Below are positions 58,265-64,000 of a stretch of 64,000 bases of DNA, in pieces (position 1 is the stretch's first letter; each line of letters opens with the position of its first letter). This DNA comes from Corynebacterium tuberculostearicum (GTDB taxonomy: Bacteria > Actinomycetota > Actinomycetes > Mycobacteriales > Mycobacteriaceae). The DNA is taken from the NCBI RefSeq assembly GCF_013408445.1, contig NZ_JACBZL010000001.1, positions 310,001 to 374,000 on the forward strand. The letters run 5' to 3'. A program made the translations under genes and the position numbers. Below the pieces are notes generated by a model, which saw only the letters and a program-made list of their open reading frames with translations, was not told where the DNA came from and searched no databases.

Positions 58265-59215
58265 ATGAGCGATAAGCAGCAACCGGATAAAGCCAGCCCG
58301 TTTGATGAGGATATGGACGTGCCTACCTACAACGCGAAGCCCGCTAGTAAGGATTCTGTCTCCGGCCAGAAAAAGTCGAGGCCCGGCCTTTTCGAGCGCG
58401 CCGGCCGCGCTGAGCCGCAGGAGATCAAGCCTTCCCAGGCGCAGCAGGACCACCCTGAAACCGAGGTGCTGTCCTATTCCAGTGCCAATGAAGCCGCACG
58501 TCAGGACAGTGGCGCCGGCGAAGAGACCGTAGCCTTCGCGCAACCGGAGTCCACCACGCCGGCTAGCGTAGAGCAAGAAACGGCACTTGCTACTGCCGAC
58601 GCCCCCGTGGACAGCACCCTCAGCACCGAAACCGCAGAGGAGCGCGAGGCGCGCCTGCAGGCGGAGCAGGAAGAAAAGGAAGGCTATCAGCGCTATGGTC
58701 GCCGCGGCACCATCGACTTCGGCCTGCTATTTATCCGTTTGGCGCTGAGTGCTTACCTCATCGTCGCGGGAGCAAAGACCTTCTTCACGCTTGGCGATAG
58801 CGAGGGCTTGTCCGGCCTGGAAGGCGATTTTGCCAACTATGCTTGGGATACTGCATTGTCCATCGCGGTGCCGACCATGCAGCTTATCGCTGGCGTGTTC
58901 TTGCTGCTCGGCCTCATTACGCCACTGGCGGCCATGATTGGCCTGGTAGTGACCGGCTTTACCGCCGTCCACGAGCTCGCCCAGGCCGATGCCGGCCTGG
59001 ATGTCTTTAGCTGGCCGGAATCCGTATGGCTTTCCTTGGTCCTCTTTGTCATCGCAGTGGGCCTGCAGTTTACTGGCCCAGGCTTTATCTCTCTAGACTT
59101 CAAGCGCTCGTGGGCACGCCGCCCGCTGGGTACTTCCTGGGCCTTTGTGCTCATTGGCGTAGCTATCCTCGTCGCGCTTTGGTTCTTCGGCGCAGGCGTT
59201 AATCCGTTGAACTAG
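58265..59215 (+). CDS. DoxX-family membrane protein with long disordered N-terminus
   Basis: The 316-residue protein has a hydrophilic N-terminus of about 155 residues rich in Gln, Glu, Ala and Ser (EEREARLQAEQEEKEGYQ), followed by four to five membrane helices of DoxX type (GLLFIRLALSAYLIVAGAK, QLIAGVFLLLGLITPLAA). DoxX proteins in mycobacteria help oxidative-stress defence. TAAGTT (58253-58258) six bases before the ATG predicts a leaderless start. Confidence 0.82.
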   Translation: MSDKQQPDKASPFDEDMDVPTYNAKPASKDSVSGQKKSRPGLFERAGRAEPQEIKPSQAQQDHPETEVLSYSSANEAARQDSGAGEETVAFAQPESTTPASVEQETALATADAPVDSTLSTETAEEREARLQAEQEEKEGYQRYGRRGTIDFGLLFIRLALSAYLIVAGAKTFFTLGDSEGLSGLEGDFANYAWDTALSIAVPTMQLIAGVFLLLGLITPLAAMIGLVVTGFTAVHELAQADAGLDVFSWPESVWLSLVLFVIAVGLQFTGPGFISLDFKRSWARRPLGTSWAFVLIGVAILVALWFFGAGVNPLN

Positions 59216-59229
59216 GCGCTAATAGATTG

Positions 59230-59258
59230 TCCGTCGCAATAGCGGCGGATTTTCTTTT
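59230..59258 (+). terminator. Intrinsic terminator after the DoxX gene
   Basis: TCCGTCGC (59230-59237) pairs with GCGGCGGA (59242-59249) with one wobble and a four-base loop, then TTTTCTTTT. Confidence 0.75.
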
Positions 59259-59277
59259 CCCCTTGCTTTCTGGGGTG

Positions 59278-59306
59278 GAAAGTATGATACTTTCTAAAGT
59301 GGAAAA
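59278..59306 (+). promoter_or_regulatory. Perfect 17-bp palindromic operator before the membrane-protein/regulator operon
   Basis: GAAAGTATGATACTTTC (59278-59294) is perfectly symmetric around a central G. It contains a TATGAT -10-like hexamer (59283-59288), and TAAAGT (59295-59300) follows directly. GTGGAAA occurs on both sides (59276 and 59299). The likely binder is the winged-helix protein encoded as second gene of the operon. Confidence 0.68.
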
Positions 59307-59340
59307 CAACGAAAAGTCGAAGGCGAAAGGAACGGCGATC

Positions 59341-59805
59341 ATGGACGAAAGCGTGAACGAGGCACTGTCCTTCAACGAGGAAGTGGAGAAAGGGCAAAAC
59401 GGCAAGAGACGGACCGTGATTAATGCCTCGCTCGCAGTAGTTCTTGCAGGAAGCTATTTCGTTATGAGCCAGTGGGAAGATGATATTCCTCTGTGGGCGT
59501 TCCTCGGCTTCATGATGTTTGGCCTCGGAGCGGCAATGTGGGTGGGTAGCCATCAGGGTGATGTGCGTCCGAGCTATAGGCAGGATCCATTCAACCAGCC
59601 GGAGCCGGATAAGAAATACTATTTCGGAATTTTTCTAATGTTTGCCCCTACGTTCTTCCAGACCTTTCTCGAAGGGCACATGGTAATTGCGGCCATCGTA
59701 TTCACGCTGTGGGGCGTGGGCGTGTTTTGGGCTCTCAATTCGGGAGCAATGGATATGTCCACGCGTGGCCATGAAGACGGCAAGCAGGCGAGCGGTGATG
59801 AGTGA
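59341..59805 (+). CDS. Small membrane protein co-transcribed with a winged-helix regulator
   Basis: The 154-residue protein has four hydrophobic segments: TVINASLAVVLAGSYFVM, LWAFLGFMMFGLGAAMWVG, YYFGIFLMFAPTFF and MVIAAIVFTLWGVGVFWAL. I do not recognise a named family. The ATG at 59341 follows GAAAGGAACG. Its end overlaps the regulator start by eight bases, so the two are translationally coupled. Confidence 0.75.
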   Translation: MDESVNEALSFNEEVEKGQNGKRRTVINASLAVVLAGSYFVMSQWEDDIPLWAFLGFMMFGLGAAMWVGSHQGDVRPSYRQDPFNQPEPDKKYYFGIFLMFAPTFFQTFLEGHMVIAAIVFTLWGVGVFWALNSGAMDMSTRGHEDGKQASGDE

Positions 59806-60112
59806 GCTTGATCCAGTAATTCACCCGCTCAACCGATTTAAAATTTGTGCGGTGCTCAACGCGGCTGGCGCAGTGGAAGGCGCCATCAACAAAGAGATGC
59901 GCTTTGCTGCGATTCGGGACAAGGTGAATCAATCCGATGCCACGCTGTCTAAGCAGCTAAGCGCACTGGAAAAAGAGGGGTATGTCAGTCGTTTTCGTGA
60001 GTATGGATCCTCGCGTGGCAAGGACACGGTATGGGTGATGCTCACGGCTAAAGGTAAGGCCGCATTCGATTCGCACCTTGCGGCGCTTAAGACGCTAGCG
60101 GGGCAGGAGTAG
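59798..60112 (+). CDS. Winged-helix transcriptional regulator (HTH_34/MarR-ArsR-like)
   Basis: The 104-residue protein is one winged-helix domain: NRFKICAVLNAAGAVEG, FAAIRDKVNQSDATLSKQLSALEKEGYV (recognition helix) and a basic wing EYGSSRGKDTVWVMLTAKGK. The family controls adjacent small membrane proteins. It probably binds the palindrome at 59278-59294 and represses its own operon. It converges on the GT87 gene with a 26-base overlap. Confidence 0.82.
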   Translation: MSELDPVIHPLNRFKICAVLNAAGAVEGAINKEMRFAAIRDKVNQSDATLSKQLSALEKEGYVSRFREYGSSRGKDTVWVMLTAKGKAAFDSHLAALKTLAGQE

Positions 60113-61361
60113 CGGTATTCGCGTTCCGGCTATTGCGCTGGGAGGCATAGAAAGCGGCTGCGAAAAGTGCGACGGCCAGTATGGTTAGCCATACGAAGTC
60201 ATCCACCCAGAACTTTTGGTAGCGCTCCATGGCGTGGACATCGACTTGATCGCCCCACCACCACTTAGGCGGAACTGTCAGCAGCATGGCTGCCCAGGCG
60301 ATAAGGACGGTCAGGAGGCTGCCTGCAGCCCAACCTGACGGCAGCCAGGTCCAGGCGCGGTAGACAAAGACCGGGATGATGAGCGTGAGCCAGACCCAGT
60401 GGTGCGACCAGGAAACAGGGGAGATGAGGAGGAGGGTGAGGGCGGTGACCAATTGGGCGTCGACAAGCAAGTGCTCCTCGCACAGTCGCTTGATAAGCCA
60501 CGCGGCAAAGACGATGACCACGAGGGAGGCTGCGAGCCACGCAAGGTTGATGGTCAGTCCATTGGCGTCCATGGCTTCCGTAGAGGAATACATGCGCTGA
60601 ATGGCTCCCTTGATGGAGCTATTGGACTGGTAATCGGTTGCCACGCCGAAGTCGCCGCCAGAGCCCATATCGAGCAATTTAGAGCTGAAGAACTCCACGA
60701 ATGCGTCCCAGCGGAAGGCTGCGGCGAGGAGAGTGGCTGCGACTGCGGAGAGGAAAGCCGTGGCAATCTGCTTCCATTCCTTGCGCACGAGGAAGTAGAG
60801 CAGCATCGCCAGTGGGGTAATTTTGATAGCTGCGGCCAAGCCAATCAGGATTCCTTGGGGCAAGAAGCGCTTGCGCGGAACGAGGTCGAGGATAACCAGC
60901 GCCATCACCACGATGTTGATCTGTGCAAAACCATTGTTGAGATCAACCGGTTCGAAGCGTAAGGCAATGGCCCAGGCAATGGTGGTAATTGGCAAGAGAA
61001 AATCCGGCTTCTTTAGCACCGCCTTGAAGACAAAGTAGAGGCAGACGAGCAGGAGTAGATCGGACAGGACGACCATGATGTCGCCCGCCATATCGTGGTC
61101 AATGCCGTCAAAGGCCGTGAGCGGAACCATGACGAGCGCGCCAAAGGGTGGATAAATGAAGGGAAGTTCAATGTCCCCGGCCAGCATGGGCTCGCTATAG
61201 ACGGATCGGTGCTCAAGGAAGGCTTTGACGCCCTCGCGGTAGACCACCATGTCAATGGGAAAGTCCGTGATGCGGGTGTCTTGAATAATCTTGCAGGCGC
61301 CAAAAATGAGGCCCAGCAGAGCTAAGGCATAACGAAAAAGTGGGGTGCGCGCGAGTTTCAT
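60087..61361 (-). CDS. GT87-family polyprenyl-phosphate-mannose-dependent mannosyltransferase
   Basis: The 424-residue GT-C enzyme has about ten membrane helices and a short first periplasmic loop with ITDFPIDMVVYREGVKAF, carrying the Asp of GT-C enzymes, and YPPFGALVMVPL typical of GT87 (DUF2029). Such enzymes add mannose in lipomannan/PIM synthesis. The ATG at 61361 follows TAAAGT (61370-61375) by eight bases. Confidence 0.85.
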   Translation of the reverse strand: MKLARTPLFRYALALLGLIFGACKIIQDTRITDFPIDMVVYREGVKAFLEHRSVYSEPMLAGDIELPFIYPPFGALVMVPLTAFDGIDHDMAGDIMVVLSDLLLLVCLYFVFKAVLKKPDFLLPITTIAWAIALRFEPVDLNNGFAQINIVVMALVILDLVPRKRFLPQGILIGLAAAIKITPLAMLLYFLVRKEWKQIATAFLSAVAATLLAAAFRWDAFVEFFSSKLLDMGSGGDFGVATDYQSNSSIKGAIQRMYSSTEAMDANGLTINLAWLAASLVVIVFAAWLIKRLCEEHLLVDAQLVTALTLLLISPVSWSHHWVWLTLIIPVFVYRAWTWLPSGWAAGSLLTVLIAWAAMLLTVPPKWWWGDQVDVHAMERYQKFWVDDFVWLTILAVALFAAAFYASQRNSRNANTATPAPLAS

Positions 61362-61440
61362 CGCAGTACACTTTATGCGATCTGCAGGTAAACGGGTGCG
61401 CACCCCACCGGGGTCACAGGGAGTTAGCAGTTAATCCTGG

Positions 61441-63294
61441 CTAATTCACATGGCCATCGACCGCGCGCACCGCGCCGCGATCGGCAGAGGTGGCCATGGC
61501 TGCATACGCGCGCAGCGCCTTGGTGATGGGGCGGTTGCGGTTCACCGGAGTCCACGGTTGCTCGCGCTGTTCCTGGGCGGCTCGGCGGCGCTCCAGCACG
61601 TCCTCGTCCACATCCAGGGTGAGTTGGCGCTGGTGGATGTCGATGGTGATGGTGTCGCCATTTTCGATGAGCCCGATAAGGCCCTGGTGGGCCGCCTCGG
61701 GGGAGATGTGGCCGATGGAGAGGCCGGAGGTGCCGCCGGAAAAGCGGCCGTCGGTAATCAAGGCGCATGCCTTGCCCAAGCCGGCACCCTTGAGGAAGGA
61801 GGTGGGGTGGAGCATTTCCTGCATACCCGGGCCGCCGGCCGGGCCTTCATAGCGAATGACCACCACGTCGCCCGGCTGAACTTCCTTGTTCAGGATTATC
61901 GATACGGCCTCCTCCTGGGATTCCACCACACGAGCAGGTCCAGAGAATGTCCACAGCTCTTCATCAACGCCCGCTGCCTTGACGATGGCCCCGTCTGGAG
62001 CCAGGTTTCCGCGCAGGACAACTAGGCCGCCGTCGGAAGAAAAGGCGTGATCGGCGTCGTGAATGCAGCCATGAGCGGCGTCGGTATCGAGCTCGTCCCA
62101 GCGGTTGGATTGGGAAAAGGGTTCGGTAGTGCGCACGCCGCCCGGCGCGGCGTAGTACAGTTCGCGAGCCTCATCCGTGGCGTGCGGGTTGCGGATATCC
62201 CAGTCATCGAGCCACTGCTCGGCGTTGTCATAGAGCGCCGTATGCACCTTCAAGTTCAGGTGCCCGGCGCGGCGAAGCTCTCCCAAGATAGCGGGGATAC
62301 CGCCGGCGCGGTGGACATCCTCAATGTGGTAGGTGCCATTGGGCGCGACCTTGGACAGGCAGGGCACGCGGTAGGAGATGTCATTAATGTCATCGAGGGT
62401 GAAATCCACCTCGCCCTCCTGTGCGGCCGCGAGCGTGTGCAGGATGGTGTTGGTGGATCCGCCCATGGCCATGTCAAGCGCCATGGCATTGGTGAAGGCT
62501 TCCTTGGTAGCGATATTGCGGGGGAGAACGGATTCGTCCTCCTCGCCGTAATAGCGGCGGCACATATCGACGATGGTGGAGCCGGCCTTTTCAAAAAGGC
62601 TGCGGCGAGCCGTGTGGGTGGCCAGGGTGGTGCCGTTGCCGGGCAGCGCCAAGCCGAGTGCCTCGGTCAGGCAGTTCATGGAATTGGCGGTAAACATGCC
62701 AGAACAGGAGCCGCAGGTGGGGCAGGCGGATTCCTCCACCTGGGTCAAGCCTTCATCGGATACCGCGTCATTGGCAGAGGCGGTGATGGCGGTGATGAGG
62801 TCGGTGGGGGCGTGGGCTACGCCATCAACCACGACGGCTTTGCCGGCCTCCATCGGTCCACCCGAGACGAAAATGGTGGGAATGTTCAGGCGCAGTGCCG
62901 CATTGAGCATGCCCGGGGTGATCTTATCGCAATTGGAGATGCATACTAGGGCGTCGGCAGTGTGGGCATTGGCCATGTACTCGATGGAATCGGAGATGAT
63001 TTCGCGCGAAGGCAGCGAGTAGAGCATGCCGCTGTGTCCCATGGCGATGCCATCATCGACGGCGATGGTATTGAATTCCTTGGGCACGCCGCCAGCCTCG
63101 CGCACGGCGTCGGCGACGATATCGCCAACGTTTTTGAGATGTACGTGGCCGGGGACGAATTGGGTGTAGGAGTTGGCGATGGCGACGATCGGTTTGCCAA
63201 AGTCATTTTCCTTGGTGCCGGTGGCCCGCCAGAGGGCGCGGGCGCCAGAGGCTTGGCGGCCGACGGTAGTTACTTTTGAACGCAGCGGGAACAT
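61441..63294 (-). CDS. ilvD: Dihydroxy-acid dehydratase
   Basis: The 617-residue enzyme of branched-chain amino acid synthesis has the cluster ligands in [12 protein letters not shown] and [19 protein letters not shown], the Lys/Mg region VDDGIAMGH, and the C-terminal [20 protein letters not shown]. Between its stop and the GT87 start lies GGGTGCGCACCC (61394-61405), a 12-bp perfect palindrome without a U-tract. The ATG has AAGGA about 17 bases upstream, so the start is only moderately supported. Confidence 0.96.
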   Translation of the reverse strand: MFPLRSKVTTVGRQASGARALWRATGTKENDFGKPIVAIANSYTQFVPGHVHLKNVGDIVADAVREAGGVPKEFNTIAVDDGIAMGHSGMLYSLPSREIISDSIEYMANAHTADALVCISNCDKITPGMLNAALRLNIPTIFVSGGPMEAGKAVVVDGVAHAPTDLITAITASANDAVSDEGLTQVEESACPTCGSCSGMFTANSMNCLTEALGLALPGNGTTLATHTARRSLFEKAGSTIVDMCRRYYGEEDESVLPRNIATKEAFTNAMALDMAMGGSTNTILHTLAAAQEGEVDFTLDDINDISYRVPCLSKVAPNGTYHIEDVHRAGGIPAILGELRRAGHLNLKVHTALYDNAEQWLDDWDIRNPHATDEARELYYAAPGGVRTTEPFSQSNRWDELDTDAAHGCIHDADHAFSSDGGLVVLRGNLAPDGAIVKAAGVDEELWTFSGPARVVESQEEAVSIILNKEVQPGDVVVIRYEGPAGGPGMQEMLHPTSFLKGAGLGKACALITDGRFSGGTSGLSIGHISPEAAHQGLIGLIENGDTITIDIHQRQLTLDVDEDVLERRRAAQEQREQPWTPVNRNRPITKALRAYAAMATSADRGAVRAVDGHVN

Positions 63295-63346
63295 GGTTTT
63301 CAGTCACCATTCCTTCAAGGATGTGGGGGGAGTGTAGGCGGCGTAT

Positions 63347-63889
63347 TTAGTTTTCGGCCGAAGGCTTGAGCTCGGGGTGGCGCTCGAGGTAGTCCTCATA
63401 CTCTTCTTTGCTGAGGAGGACTTGTTGGCCGTCACGGTGGACAATTACCACCTTGTCATCTGCCGCTTCACGGCCCTGGGTAAGGGCGTCAGGGATGCGG
63501 CCGCGGGAGGCCTCCGAAAGTCGCGGGAGCGAGTTAAAGGTAACGCCGGGCAGGCTGTGCTCCGCGCCGGCCTTGGTGCGGGCGAAGGTGCGGGCGCGTT
63601 GGAAGCCGATTCCGGCAAAATCGTCCCATGCGATCTGGATATTTTTCCGGAATGCGTAAGAGATAGCGATTCCAGATTCGGAGACTTTGGTGCGGGATTT
63701 TATGACCCACCACAATCCGAGGATGGGGATTATGAACAGCCATGCGAGGTATTTGGGGGCCCATCCGATGCTCAGCAGAGCAATGGCGGACAGGATGAGG
63801 ATGCCCAAGATGTGGTCGCGGGATGGCTTGAAAACCTCTGCCTGGGTGGTGGACTGACGAGGTTGGTTGTCCTTAGGTGGTGGAGTCAT
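63347..63889 (-). CDS. PH-domain membrane protein (CFP6-like)
   Basis: The 180-residue protein has two adjacent hydrophobic helices (ILGILILSAIALLSIG, YLAWLFIIPILGLWWVI) and a PH-like domain (SGIAISYAFRKNIQIAWDDFAGIGF). I recall the same gene (CFP6, Rv3004) and its neighbourhood in mycobacteria. The C-terminus KEEYEDYLERHPELK is charged. ATG at 63889 chosen over a TTG three codons earlier. Function unknown. Confidence 0.82.
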   Translation of the reverse strand: MTPPPKDNQPRQSTTQAEVFKPSRDHILGILILSAIALLSIGWAPKYLAWLFIIPILGLWWVIKSRTKVSESGIAISYAFRKNIQIAWDDFAGIGFQRARTFARTKAGAEHSLPGVTFNSLPRLSEASRGRIPDALTQGREAADDKVVIVHRDGQQVLLSKEEYEDYLERHPELKPSAEN

Positions 63890-63945
63890 AGTGTGCAAGC
63901 CTAATTCACTAAGGCCGGCAAGGGCGAACCTATTTTTCAGGCGTG

Positions 63946-63960
63946 TCCCACCAGGTGGGA
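63946..63960. repeat. Short perfect hairpin near the right edge
   Basis: TCCCACC (63946-63952) and GGTGGGA (63954-63960) form a 15-base palindrome around a single A. It lies upstream of the CFP6-like gene; nothing else is visible in the last 97 bases. Confidence 0.5.
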
Positions 63961-64000
63961 ATCGGATCCCAAAAGGGGGTAATTACCACGAGTGCAATAC

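Noticed and set aside
61394..61405. GGGTGCGCACCC palindrome as the ilvD or GT87 terminator
   Set aside because: No U-tract on either strand and no loop; more likely a chance or binding palindrome.

Overview
This window is a high-GC actinobacterial chromosome segment that I place in the genus Corynebacterium. The reasons are the pairing of NucS with no MutS/MutL in view, a divergent LysE/LysG pair, the GlgE maltosyltransferase, a DUF2550 gene after the atp operon, a CFP6-like PH protein next to ilvD, and two gene blocks whose order matches, as I recall it, M. tuberculosis Rv1297-Rv1327c and Rv3029c-Rv3004. Species cannot be fixed from the sequence alone. I saw no rRNA, tRNA, IS element, prophage or CRISPR array. 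Almost everything is core genome; the accessory flavour is limited to a DUF222/HNH gene, a GH25 lysozyme, a DUF4261 gene, a STAND-like ATPase and a small membrane-protein/regulator operon.

Layout. 1-574: 3' end of a NirK-like copper protein. 736-4119: leftward molybdenum-cofactor cluster moaA-moeA-moaC-mobA; with NirK it suggests a nitrate/nitrite respiration neighbourhood to the left. 4186-5967: an acyl-CoA ligase. 6323-12422: rho, prfA, prmC, a Sua5/TsaC protein, a WecA-like transferase and an AtpI-like protein. 12881-20047: the complete F1Fo operon atpBEFHAGDC. 20222-23368: DUF2550, nucS, a zinc-ribbon-like protein, a thiamine-binding-family protein, a thioredoxin/TPR protein and an ArsC-like protein. 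23374-27545: glgB and glgE, leftward. 27613-33251: ABC ATPase, NUDIX protein, THUMP-like methyltransferase, etfB, etfA and a cysteine desulfurase. 33248-36603: HNH protein, lysozyme and spermidine-synthase-like protein, an apparent insertion between the desulfurase and mnmA. 36698-43780: mnmA, a PH protein, a MetE-like protein, an AAA ATPase, a DnaQ-like exonuclease, ligA and an ACT protein. 43985-52634: gatC-gatA, a secreted META-domain protein, a small membrane protein, an MFS exporter, pfkA, a BASS transporter, DUF4261 and gatB. 52772-63889: alcohol dehydrogenase, a YkvI-family membrane protein, an aldo/keto reductase, lysE/lysG, DoxX, a membrane-protein/winged-helix pair, a GT87 mannosyltransferase, ilvD and a CFP6-like protein.

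Functional themes are energy (ATP synthase, ETF), translation fidelity (RF1 and its methylase, t6A synthesis, s2U34 synthesis by a desulfurase plus MnmA, GatCAB), genome stability (NucS, LigA, DnaQ-like), glycan metabolism (GlgB/GlgE, WecA-like, GT87) and amino-acid export. Many genes share one start architecture: a TANNNT -10 box 6-8 bases before the start codon, which predicts leaderless mRNAs.

The most interesting non-coding signals are a twin hairpin element with identical arms and equal 34-nt loops at the 3' end of mobA, an 18-bp direct repeat over the ATPase promoter, a 10-bp inverted repeat bracketing the META-gene promoter, a perfect 17-bp palindrome in front of the membrane-protein/regulator operon, and a DtxR-like box upstream of the YkvI-family gene. 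I did not find a clearly new multi-gene system.
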